Under the pieces are notes generated by a model. That model searched no databases. It was not told the origin of the DNA and saw only the letters and a list, made by a program, of their open reading frames with translations. A DNA stretch of 64,000 nt from Prototheca cutis (lineage: Eukaryota > Chlorophyta > Trebouxiophyceae > Chlorellales > Chlorellaceae): positions 62,001-126,000 of the forward strand of contig BCIH01000003.1 of the NCBI GenBank assembly GCA_002897115.2, in the 5' to 3' direction. Numbering within the stretch: position 1 is the stretch's first letter; the number at the start of each line of letters is the position of its first letter. Positions 49,671-59,862 of the stretch are shown in pieces. A program made the translations under genes and the position numbers.

Positions 49671-50078
49671 TGCAGACGTGGAGGTTTGGTGGGGCGGAAT
49701 TCGCAAACGGTGCTGTTTGAATGAGGGCAGGCGGGTGGATCGCCACGACGGTACCGGCAACCCGCAGCGCGTCATTCGCCCTCACATGACACCGCATTTC
49801 TCTCTGTTTTGGTGTAGAATCTCTGTAAGAGAACGATGGGAATGAATGGGGGTGGCATGACTGTGCTGCACAGAGATTCATTGCAGGGAGTGTAGCTGGG
49901 CTGCGATACAGTATCTTTGTTTTTTTGGATCCAGATTTCTTCCTCTCACAGGAAGGATGGGCGGGCTACGGGCCATGTTCCACTGGCACAGGAACTCTTT
50001 TCATCGGAACAAAGCGCAACGTCAATGGACCGCATCCAACCGGCAAACAACTATGAACACAATGCACTAGCAACTTCA
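49671..50078. other. Convergent intergenic region
   Basis: These 408 bp contain the 3' ends of the gamma-CA-like and cysteine synthase genes and a TGTAA signal at 49824. Nothing else is recognised. Confidence 0.5.
49824..49828 (+). terminator. TGTAA polyadenylation signal (gamma-CA-like)
   Basis: The chlorophyte-type signal TGTAA lies 154 bp after the stop codon. Confidence 0.5.
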
Positions 50079-52739
50079 TCACAGCTTGTGCGGGTCGAGC
50101 TCNTCAATGCCGTCGACGAGGCCGTCGTGGCGGTTCCAGCTGGCGGGTAGCCGCGCCTGCTCGGCAGCGTCCTGAGCCCACAGCGCGCTGAACAGCACGG
50201 TGGACAGGTATCGCTCCCCAAACGATGGCAGGATGGTCACCACCTGCTTGCCACTGTTCTCAGGCCGCTGCGCCACCCTGGCGGATTGTAGCAGAGGGGT
50301 GGTTTCTTTAGCAACAAGGAATTTCGAACAAACAAATTCCGAGGCTTGAAAAACATCGTCAGTTGGCGCCCACAGGATCATGTCCCCCCTTCAGAAGAGG
50401 AGCCCGCTGACGCTTGCGCCATGCACATCAACGACATTCAATCCTCATCAACCCCACTGCCATTCACAAGCACCACCACCAACGATATCAATCCTACAAC
50501 GCACTTGCACGCGGCATAGACGGCAGCGCCCGAGGAGATGCCGCAGAGGATGCCCTCCTCCAGAGCCAGCCGTCGTGCGGTGGCGACGGCATCAGCAGAT
50601 GTGACAGGGATGACCTCATCCAGCAGCCGGCGATCGAGCACGCCGGGGACAAATCCAGCGCCCAGGCCCTCAATCTGTCGCATTGGTGTGGTTGGGAAAA
50701 CATGTGTGTGTGTCGGGTGGAGCTCCATCATCCAACTGCCTCCCGTGCCTCAACAGCTCTGCTTGCAGGTCGCCGACCGGCAACGGCGCAGGCTAGAGCT
50801 AGGGCTAAGGCTTGTGGATTCGACACGGCAGAGTGCCGTGTCAGCAACCCCTAGCACCAATGGAAGCAACAGCAGCTACCATCCAATCCCACGAACGGAC
50901 CTGGTGGTAACCCGGGCGCTTGTGATTGAGAACGGCCGACTCAGCTGGTTCCACGCCGATAATCTCTAGCTCGGGGTTGCGCTCCTTCAGGTACCTCCCC
51001 GTGCCTGTTTGAGTGGGGTTTTGGGTGTGAGGCGGTGGAGGAGGGCACGGGCAAGCAACGGCATGGCACCGACCAGGGTTCGCACGGGACCCAGTCAACT
51101 GGAAAGGACAACAGCCGGTTCATTCACAATCCACACGAGTACCGTCCCACCCGTGCACACCTGTGATGGTCCCGCCGGTGCCCACACCAGCGACGAGGAT
51201 GTCCACCTTGCCTTGGGTGTCCCTCCAAATCTCAGGCCCCGTATTGGTGTAATGCGCCTGTGTGCCCATGAAAGCTGGGATGTGCTATCTCCATTGTCCC
51301 TGGAATCCACGACCCGTCAGCCTCACAGAAGCCACGGCACACCCTCCCCCCCATGGTGATTGCACCTCCGGATTTGCAGGGTTGTCAAACTGTTGCAGCA
51401 TAAAGGCATGCGGTATCGTCGCCACAAGCTCCTCCGCCTGGGCGATGGCCGGCTGCATGCCCTGCACCATTCCGGGCCGTGTGGGAAGGACGAGAAGCTG
51501 GGCAGTGTATTTTCAGCCTCTTGCCCAAACAGATTGGTCTGGTCATCCGCATGCAGCGCCTCACAATCTGTGCAGGCACGGCTTTGCGCCAGAAGTTTCC
51601 AGCCCCAGATCGACAGAGTGACATGATCGACCAGTCTCAACACAATCCCTCCCCCTTCCGAAAAGAAAAAAAAAAGAAAAAAACTTCTCAACCCAACGCT
51701 CACCAGCCGGCCATCGGTGAGCACGAGCTCGGCGCCCAGCGCCCGCAAAAGCACTCGGCGCTCGATGCTCTGCGAGTTTGGGAGCGTGAGGATGAGACGG
51801 TAGCCGCGAGCCGCCGCCACCAGCGCCAGTCCAACGCCAGTATTCCCCGACGTCGGCTCCACCTGCACGCGTGGGGCTCGCAGTCATTCGCCACATTCGA
51901 TGACCCCGGTCAATGTCTGATACATTCGACACCATAAACCGCATGCTCAGCTTTGTAAACCCACTGTCCTGCCCCCGTTGCATTTGTACAGGCGCGCGTG
52001 CACGCGCGCACACACAAAAGCTAGAACTCACCCATCCCTGCCCCCCCCCAAAACCCACCCCACTCCCCCTCCCAAAGCCAGCACTCACCAGGACAGTTTT
52101 GCCGGGGGTGATGAGGCCCGCCTCTTCCGCCCGCTTGACCATGTTCACAGCAATCCGGTCCTTGACACTGCAAGCAGCCAAATGTGCGCAGTGGACACCT
52201 GTCCAGAGATGCCTTAGGAAAATGCACATCCCCAACAAGCTGCAGGCCACCGGAGAACGACCCTCACATCAGACATCGCCCGGAGCCTGCCATGGACATC
52301 CATACCTCTTGCAGGGCTGCATGTACTCCAGCTTGCAGAGGACTTTGGCAAAGCAAGGCACGGGCAGTTTTTGCAGTTTGACCTGTCAAGGTTGTGGAGT
52401 GCAGTGTCTGTGGATAAATAGCACTTTGCAGCCACCGCTGCGATGGCAGATCGACACTCCTCACCATCCGACCCAGCAAACTCTCCGACTTGCCAGTGGC
52501 GTGTTCCCTACCACCGAAGTGGCGTCGGGGAAGATTCTCTCCTGACTGGCGGATGTCTTGTCTTGAACATGGACGGCCTGAGCGGATGCCATGGCGAAGC
52601 AGCGGCTGCAAGCCCTGCCCGGGCGCTTGGCCAGGCCCTCCTGGGGTTTTGGCCGCGCAGTGCCGAAGCACCCCCGCAAAACGGGGGCGTCAGAGCACAC
52701 AGTGTATGTCATATTCCTCGATTGGTTCATTCTACACAT
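50079..52739 (-). CDS. Cysteine synthase, O-acetylserine (thiol)lyase
   Basis: This PLP enzyme makes cysteine from O-acetylserine and sulfide. Nine exons (52494-52739, 52306-52382, 52089-52167, 51704-51862, 51366-51461, 51161-51257, 50901-51004, 50505-50674, 50079-50277) join in phase to 408 residues. Motifs: [19 protein letters not shown] (PLP Lys), [81 protein letters not shown] and [15 protein letters not shown]. About 60 N-terminal residues precede the core and may be a transit peptide; a Met at MASAQAV is an alternative start. The first intron has a GC donor (CTG|GCAAGT), fixed by the frame on both sides. The C-terminus is about 40 residues longer than bacterial CysK. One N lies at 50103. 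Confidence 0.93.
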
Positions 52740-53160
52740 TCAGCGGGACATGGACGTCTGGAGAGGGGCCGGGTATGGGCTGCAACAAACCGTGCTCGTT
52801 CGCTGCTGCCGAGAGAGTCCCCGCCAGGGCTTTTTCCCTCGCAAGCTGTCAGGACTCGGGTTTGTAGCGCCTGTAGAGCCAAATGGAGACCTACAGTGCC
52901 AGTTGCGATACAAAAATAGAGTGACGAATGCATGATGGGGCATCGGTCGTCCCCGTCACCGTCCAGGTTGTCTGGGAGTGACGTCCCTCCTCCATGCTGT
53001 GCCCGCGAGGGGAATCCCTCTCCCAGANCATGCTGGCCCACCCGCAACCCCCCTTGATTCCGAGAGCAAGCAAGCCGCAGTGCCCATCGGCAACGACGTC
53101 AAAACTCCGGGCCCCCCACCAGAAACGCATTTCAGTGTTCATCTGCGAAACTGGAATAGA
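52740..53160. other. Divergent intergenic region cysteine synthase/pyruvate kinase
   Basis: These 421 bp should hold both promoters. One N lies at about 53029. No motif is recognised. Confidence 0.5.
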
Positions 53161-55563
53161 ATGGCGTCAGCGTGTGGATCCTTGCGGGCGTTCAGCTCCG
53201 CGCCTGGCGCGAAGAGCCGGCAGACCACCAAGCCATGCAGGCCCGTGTGCCGCGCGGCGCCTTCGAATGGCTCCCTTGCCGGCGCAAAGTACGTTCCGGG
53301 AGTTGAAATGGTATTTGCGGCATGTGATGGGCAATGCCAGTGCTTGGAGTGAGACGTTCGGGAAGGCTGCTTGCTTCTGGGTGGTGGCTGCCCACGGACC
53401 GACTGTGCCCAGCTCCATCACCTGGCGACACTATCAGCTAGAGCCGCTTGTCGGCTTCTCTGCACCCCTGGACCGGCTGTCCAGGTCTTCATGTACATCA
53501 TGTACATTCCTTTCTCAACCAATGCCAGGTCTGAGAGCCGGTCCCGGGCCGCTTCCACGGTGGCGTCTGCGGTGGCCGAGTACGCCAAGAGCATGTCGCT
53601 TGGCAAGGGCCTTGCCCCACACCTTGCCAACAACCGGATGCAGGAGCCCGGACTGTCCAACGACTTGCCTGGGCGCAAGACCAAGACGGTGTGCACCATC
53701 GGGCCCACCTCCAGCGACCGGGAGGCGTTCTTCCGCCTCGCCGACGCCGGGATGAACGTGGTGCGGCTCAACATGTCCCACGGCGACCACGCCTCGCACC
53801 AGCAAGTTATCGACCTGGTGCGCGAGTACAACGCGCTGGGGCGGTCGAATCTGGCCATCATGCTGGACACCAAAGGGCCCGAGGTGCGGTCGGGCGACCT
53901 GACGCAGCCGCTCCACCTGGCCCAGGGCGACCAGGTCACCTTTACGATCACCGCCGGAGCCGATGGCTCTGGCAACCGCATCGGTGTCAACTACGACGGT
54001 TTCATCGACGATGTCGAAGTCAACGACATGCTGCTGGTGGACGGAGGGATCATGTCCATGCTGGTCAAGAGCAAGACCGACACCGAGGTGGTGTGTGAAG
54101 TGGTGGACGGCGGCGCCATGAAGTCGCGCCGCCATCTCAACATCCGGGGAAAGTCCGCCAATCTCCCCGCCATCACGGACCGCGACTGGGCTGACATCAA
54201 ATTTGGCCTCGAGCAGGGCGTCGACTACTATGCCCTGTCGTTTGTCCGGACGGCCGACATCGTCTATGAGCTCAAGGACTGGCTCGCCAAGCAAGGTGTG
54301 TGGGTTGGAGGCATTGATCGGCAGTGACCCCTTGATAAACAAGCAAACAGACAGATATGCACAAAGCAATGTCCCCCCCCACCAACTCCCCTCCCACCCC
54401 ACGCTCAATAGGGGCCACTGGAACGTCATCGATTGGCGTGCTGGCCAAGATTGAATCTGCGGATTCGGTGGCGAATCTGGATTCGATTCTGGATGCGGTG
54501 GACGGCGCCATGGTCGCTCGTGGCGACCTGGGCGCTGAACTCCCCGTGGAGGAGGTGCCTTACTGGCAGAACAAGATTGTGCGGGGATGCCGGCGCCGCG
54601 GCAAGCCCGTTATTGTGGCGACAAACATGCTGGAGAGCATGATCAAGTACCCGACGCCCACCCGTGCCGAGGTCAGCGACATTGCCATCGCGGTGCGGGA
54701 GGGCGCCGATGCGGTGATGCTCTCTGGAGAGACCGCGCACGGCTCCTTCCCCTTCAAGGCCCTGGACGTGATGACCAGCGTCGCGGCGCGCACCGAACGT
54801 GCCATGCTGTCTTACCCCGGCGCGAGGCGGTTTGGGAGCGAGGACAGCGAGGCCATCGACTGGATCGCCCCCCCCACAGGCCCGCCCACCACGCTGTCCG
54901 ACGCGGGCATCAGCGAGATGTTTGCCTACCATGCCGTGACCATGGCCAACACGCTGCGCACCAGCCTGGTCGTCTTCTCACGCAAGGGCAACATGCCGGC
55001 CCTGCTCAGCCACTACCGCCCAAACTATCCGATCTACTGCTTTACAGAGAACGAAAACGTCCAGCGCCGCATGGCCCTGCTCCACGGAGTCACTACCATC
55101 TACATGCACTTTTCCGAGCGCGCCGCCGTCACGTTTGAAAGGTAAGACAGTATTTTTTGAAAATGTTGCTGCTGTCGTTTGTTTTGGGCAGTTTACTTCT
55201 AGTTTTGGGGTTTACCTCCCGACCCCTCTTCACCCGACCCCTCGGCCTCCCTCCAACGACGCTTCACCAACTCCCTCGACCGACTCCCTCGACCACCTCA
55301 CTCAACCGACGTCTGCACCCGCGACACCAAACACTCGCAGGGCAATCGAGGAGCTGAAGCGGCGTGGATTTGTCAAGGGCNGGCAGCTGGTTGCCATCGT
55401 GCAAAGCGGGCGCCAGCCCATCTGGCGCTCGTCCTCCACGCACAGCATCGCCGTGCGCCAGGTGCCCCGCGACCCCGAACCCGACGAGGAGCCGGTCACA
55501 GCAGCCAAGGGAGATCTGCTGCTGTTGCAGGAGGCTGCCACCACCACCGTGATGCCAAACTGA
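53161..55563 (+). CDS. Pyruvate kinase, plastid type
   Basis: The enzyme converts phosphoenolpyruvate and ADP to pyruvate and ATP. Four exons (53161-53288, 53529-54295, 54412-55141, 55341-55563) join in phase to 615 residues. Exon 1 encodes a Ser/Arg-rich transit peptide (MASACGSLRAFSSAPGAKSR). The barrel follows with RKTKTVCTIGPTSSD, NVVRLNMSHGDH, MLDTKGPEVRSGD, the B domain, VDYYALSFVRTADIV, SIGVLAKIES, GAMVARGDLGAELPVEEVP and the active-site AVMLSGETAHGSFP. The C domain includes RPNYPIYCFTEN and a Ser-rich regulatory end. About 90 residues before the kinase core match plastid rather than cytosolic forms. One N lies at 55381. Confidence 0.94.
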
Positions 55564-56130
55564 GCACCTCGGCATGTCGATACTTGGCCTTTTTGCGGAA
55601 TCGGTTGGACGTGGAGGGACGCCTCTCCCGGCATGTTGTCCCGTCATGACAGGCAGGGCAAGCATATGCAACGCAACTGATTAGTCCCACGGCAAGAACA
55701 ACCCAAGAAGACGGTCATGCCACTTGCAAAGGACCTGCACAACGCACGCACGCCGCCTCGCCCCGAATGAATGAACAGTCAGTACCCTTGCATGTTTTGA
55801 AATTGGCTGCCATGCAAGGGTGCTTCCTTCCCCTGCTCTGTCCTTGCGCCCCTCGTCAGTCCGCTGGCTGCTGTCCCGCTCGCTGGGGAGGAGACGCTTG
55901 CGTGTTTTACACACTCTCTCTGCGTGTCTGCCCTGTTGACATCTGTGCCTCAGAGAATTGAAGCAAAGCAAGGGATTGTATGGGTGCGGCGACTGGAAAG
56001 AAGGAACCAAAAAAAAGGGAGCAGTCGAGGTCTTCCATGATACCGGCTGGCTGGACGGGGTCGAACAAACCGTCTGAGCAGCTTTCCCTGTGCCTGTCAG
56101 GTTACCCATGAACAGCAATGAACCCGGTCC
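55564..56130. other. Convergent intergenic region
   Basis: These 567 bp lie between the pyruvate kinase and ClpR4 stops. Short ORFs on both strands have no recognisable motifs. Confidence 0.5.
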
Positions 56131-57710
56131 TCATTGCGCCGGGGGCGGTGCCGGGAGCTTGCCCGAATAATCCCGGTCGAGGTCGGCAGCCCGGGTGGCC
56201 CGCAAAATATCCGTGAAAATGCTGTCCTCCGGCTCCATCACCTGATGAATGTTCAATGATTGTTTGCCTTTTGGGTGAAGCTGTGCGTCAAGGGGGGCTG
56301 TTCATCAAGGCTGCCGACGCATGGTGCCTTGTGGTGGTGGCGGGCACACGACATGTCTCACCCCAGTGACATAACCCTAAGAAGACTCCACATGATAAAA
56401 ACAAGGAAAAGCTCCTAACCCTAACCCTAAAAATGAAACAAACAGAAAAAAAACCCTAAAACATACCTTGTCGACGAGGTTGTAGTCGACAGCCTCATAC
56501 GGCGAAAAGTACTTTGGTCGTCGGATGTCATGGGCTATCGTTTCCTGGCTGTGCCCCGTGTGCTTGGCCAGCACGCTGATCACATCGTCCGCCGTCCTGC
56601 GCAGCTCATTGCGATAAATGTCAATGTCCGTGGCCTGCATCTGCGTCAGGCGCTGGACAGGCTGGTGGAGCATGATGCTGGCCGATGGCAGCGCCGCCCG
56701 GAGGCCCGGCTCCCCTGCCGCCAGGAGCATGGCCGCCTCGCCGTAGGCTGTGCCAACCACAATCGTCCCCACGGGCGGCTTGATGTAGCACATGGTGTCG
56801 TAAATGGCAAATGCCTCGCTCTCATTCCCAAGCTTGCCCGGCCCTATCTGCTTTTTTTTTGGGGGGGGGGGGGGGGATGGGTAAGCTGGATTGATGTCTG
56901 ACATGTCCATGTGTGGGGGAAAAAGACCACCCAAAAAAGGGCAACAAACCCCTGAATTTCCAAATACACAAGCCCTCTTGCAGAGCCATACCGGGACGCC
57001 CGTCGAGTTTATGTACATGAAGATGGGCTTTGTCATTGATTCGCGCTGCAGGTACAGAAACTCTGCCAGCATCAGTTCCGTCACTTGCGGCATCAGCGTC
57101 ATGCCCTAGTAGACAGTGGTCGGGGTGAGGATTTGTTTGCTGAGAGGCGAAGAGCTTCCAACCAGCCATCTTCGGTCGCCGGCGTTGCGCACCGCAAGGG
57201 CTCCTCCTGTCCCCCACCATGCAGACAAGACTCGTCCCACCAACAAGACGCCCACTGAAAAAAGAAAACAATAACAGCTGCACATCACAAGCCAAGTACC
57301 ATCGAATATCCACGTCGTACCAGGTACACAATGCGTTGTTTAAACAGAAACGAGGGGAGGTCGGGTGGTGTGCGCCTGGTGGCATCCTGGGCCAGCATGG
57401 GGATCACCTGTCGCCCGTGCACACATGGGGACGAAGCTTTACAATGCGTCGAGGGCTGAATGATGCGGCTAAAGACTTGCATGGACGGCAGGGCGGCTAG
57501 CCAACCCACAAGGAGGCCCATCCCCTCATCCAGGGCTCCTGCCCTCCTGACCGGACAACGCCCCGCATGCATGTCCNGGCGCCGCACTGCACGCACCCTT
57601 GTCCGTATCTGTCGACTGGAAGCCCGTTGGAAAGGCCGCACGACATTCCGCCCGGTTGGCCGCGGCACCAAGGAGTGACTCGCCAGGGTGCCGGAGCACC
57701 CAGCGGACAT
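56131..57710 (-). CDS. CLPR4: ClpR4-like inactive subunit of the plastid Clp protease
   Basis: ClpR subunits build the plastid ClpPR core without catalytic Ser. Five exons (57597-57710, 57321-57407, 56992-57105, 56467-56847, 56131-56241) join in phase to 268 residues. The first about 38 residues are Arg/Ser-rich like a transit peptide. Then come PPDLPSFLFKQRIVYL, GMTLMPQVTELMLAEFLYLQ, KPIFMYINSTG and SEAFAIYDTMCYIKPPVGT. VVGTAYGEAAMLLAAGEPG lacks the nucleophilic Ser of ClpP and resembles the NAWGEAALLL of plant ClpR4. RRPKYFSPYEAVDYNLVDK also matches ClpR4. One N lies in the first intron near 57577. The last intron holds telomere-like CCCTAA units. Confidence 0.92.
56413..56431. repeat. Telomere-like CCCTAA units in ClpR4 intron
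   Basis: Three adjoining CCCTAA-type units end in CCCTAAA, with further single copies near 56393 and 56453. They resemble plant/algal telomeric repeat but are internal. Confidence 0.85.
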
Positions 57711-58017
57711 GCTACCAATCTACAGGTTGCTGCTCTGGGCCAGCCGCTCGGCACTCTTGCTGAGAGTTTTTCTTATGTATAATTCATTGAAAGCCAAACT
57801 TTACCGCACGTGGTTGAACCAGGCATCCGCTTTTTCGATGCGACCCGTTTCGCGGGGGGTGTCTCGGATGGGAGTGCTGATCGGATCTCTTCCTTTGGTA
57901 CGGATTGGTTGTATGGGGGTGGGGTGCGATTCCGCACCCCACAACGGCGCCCGCCCTCCACCGGGGAGAGGAGGCGCCCCACGAGGTTGCCGAGCAACGA
58001 AGTAACTGGGCATTGCC
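57711..58017. other. Intergenic region between ClpR4 and Fanzor-like fragment
   Basis: These 307 bp presumably hold the ClpR4 promoter and the 3' flank of the Fanzor-like fragment. No target duplication or inverted repeat could be picked out by eye. Confidence 0.4.
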
Positions 58018-58336
58018 TCACAGCATGCGTTCAATGGTACTGTTCCGTGGCGCAGGGCCTGCGGCGAATCTTGGTGACCAAATCATACCAGGTGGAGCGC
58101 CTGGGAGCCGGACGTGCAAGGGGGGGAGCTTGGGTTTGCGATCAAAAGGCGGCGGCCTTTTGCCGGTCAGGACCAGTCTCTCGCCCAGGTGGCGGATGTT
58201 GCGCACGGCGTTGATGTCGCGGTTCCACACCACGCCACACCTCTGGCATTTGAGGATAGCGTACTTGTTCCGGGCGGTGCTGCTGTTTGGATTGTGTGCA
58301 GTGCTGCAGGAGGGCCCACTGTCAATCGCTGAGCAT
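58018..58336 (-). pseudogene. Fanzor/TnpB-like RuvC-III and zinc-ribbon C-terminal fragment
   Basis: The minus frame ending at the TGA at 58018-58020 reads NKYAILKCQRCGVVWNRDIN followed by AVRNIRHLGERLVLTGKRPP and PF. The CxxC knuckle, the WNRD-x-NA-x-RNI motif carrying the third RuvC catalytic Asp, and the GK-x-RP-x-x-F tail are together the signature of TnpB and its eukaryotic relatives, the Fanzor RNA-guided nucleases. The frame is open only from about 58336; an acceptor (CTGCAG) at 58304 could begin an exon. In the about 600 bp upstream I found only weak hints, such as RCASCHRAG near 58600 in another frame, and no RuvC-I DPG-type motif. So this is either the last exon of an intron-containing gene or a decayed relic. 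The family call is fairly firm; integrity is doubtful. Confidence 0.7.
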
Positions 58337-58922
58337 CACGTCCACCGGCCTCGCCCCTGCCTGGAGCACCTGCTGCGTTTGATGCCGGCGTAGCACCTGG
58401 GTGGGTGTCTTCTCTTCCGACCCCCGCCGCATGGTGAAGGCATGCCTCTTGCGCATGGTCGGCCGCCTCAATGCCACTCCCGGCGTGCGCATCCCAGGGC
58501 AGCCGCCGGTGCAGCCCTCCCTTCGAGGTCGTGCTCATGCGGCAGCAGTGCGTCGTGGGGGGTGGCCCGCTGCCGCCTGGAGAGCTGTCCCCGGCCCTGT
58601 GACAGCTGGCGCATCGACCAGGCAGATGCAGTGGCTGCATTATCCATCCCCGTGGTCCGGCTTCAACGCAGGATGAGGAGAAGGCATTTTTGACTATGGA
58701 CATCAACCAGCACCAGCCACCACAGCTCCTCAGCCCGACGATGATGCCCAGCACATGGACAACTGGCACGATCCAAGTCAGCCGGCGGACTGCAGCCGGC
58801 AGGGTCGGCCCAATCCCCGCTATGCTGCGCAGGGTTCACCATGAGACATCCAAGGTGCCAGATCCCAACAGGCTGCTGTGGACAGCCAGCTGGTCTTGCT
58901 GACCCTGAGTGGGGAACCCTAA
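58337..58922. other. Region upstream of Fanzor-like fragment, no clear gene
   Basis: Frames on both strands are broken by stops. It may carry eroded 5' parts of the Fanzor-like gene (minus) or 5' exons of the uncertain plus-strand gene. A Pro/Gln/Asp-rich plus-strand reading around 58690-58840 is suggestive only. Confidence 0.35.
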
Positions 58923-59725
58923 AGTGGGGACGATGCTGGACCTTCAACCCCTGTCCCTCGCCACCCCCTGGGAGACTTTGTCATCAACTGCATTGTGCAG
59001 CGTTTTATGCTAAAGCACCCAGGCACACTGATGGATTGCCTTCTTCGATTCACTCAAGGAGTGCTGAGCACCCGCTCCCCGGAATCCGTGGACAAGTGAG
59101 CAGCAGAGCTGGAAGAAGAGAGCTCTGGGCTGAGATACCTCCCAACTCAGGCTCTGGATCCAAGAAGCAGAAGATCGGGTGGCAGACAGAACCGTAGCTG
59201 CCAGAAGTACAAGCGGAGGACCACAGCGAGGCCAGATGCAGCTGCAGAGGCCCAGAAAACGGTGGCCACGACATTGCCTGTTGCTGAACTTGATTCTGAT
59301 CCGTAGATAGATTGACCTGTCTTTGTCCGCACAGTACTTCCCTTGATTTGACAAAACAATGGGCAATTTAATGATGGTGTGGAGGTGTAAGGCGAGATTT
59401 TCTTTTGGAATCAGCCCAAACAGCACCTGCTCTGGGGCCCAAACAGATGTATGAACCCTAAGGCGCTTGCTGGCGGCGCGTTTGAAGAATGCCAAGGGCC
59501 GCCGAACGAGAAACCGACATAATCGCAACTCCCATTTGCATCCTCAATCATTTCATTATTTTGATTTCTGGAGTTAACAGGCGCTTCAAGGGCCTGTACA
59601 CGCGCGGCTTGGTGGCCCCGTCCCCCGCAGCTGCGCAGCCCCCGAACGTCGAAGGCCGATTGCCCACGAGCACGCTCCGTACTGGCCCCGTCCTGTTGTC
59701 AAACCGTGCTTTGGGTGCGGAATAA
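58923..59725 (+). CDS. Possible 3' end of an unrecognised plus-strand gene
   Basis: A frame open from 58923 to 59095 reads HPLGDFVINCIVQRFMLKHP and ends STRSPESVDK at a good donor (AA|GTGAGC). An exon at 59581-59725, after an acceptor TTAACAG, continues in phase with RFKGLYTRGLVAPSPAAA and ends NRALGAE at TAA. The joined reading looks protein-like, with helical first exon and Ala/Pro-rich second. I do not recognise it, and no convincing upstream exon or start was found because a TAA closes the frame at about 58920. It could also be chance. Confidence 0.3.
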
Positions 59726-59862
59726 ACATCCTCGTGCAGTCATGCAAGGGGATGTTCGCACGGGTGCTGCACGAGAGGGCCTGGAAGGGATTGTCGAATA
59801 TCGTGCTATTCACGTTACATGCATGCCCCGTTCACAGGACGGCCACGAGACGAGCAATGTAG

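Noticed and set aside
59100..59325. Plus-strand ALDPRSRRSGG reading as a Fanzor RuvC-I motif
   Set aside because: It is on the opposite strand from the RuvC-III motif and lacks the expected Gly and flanking strand pattern.
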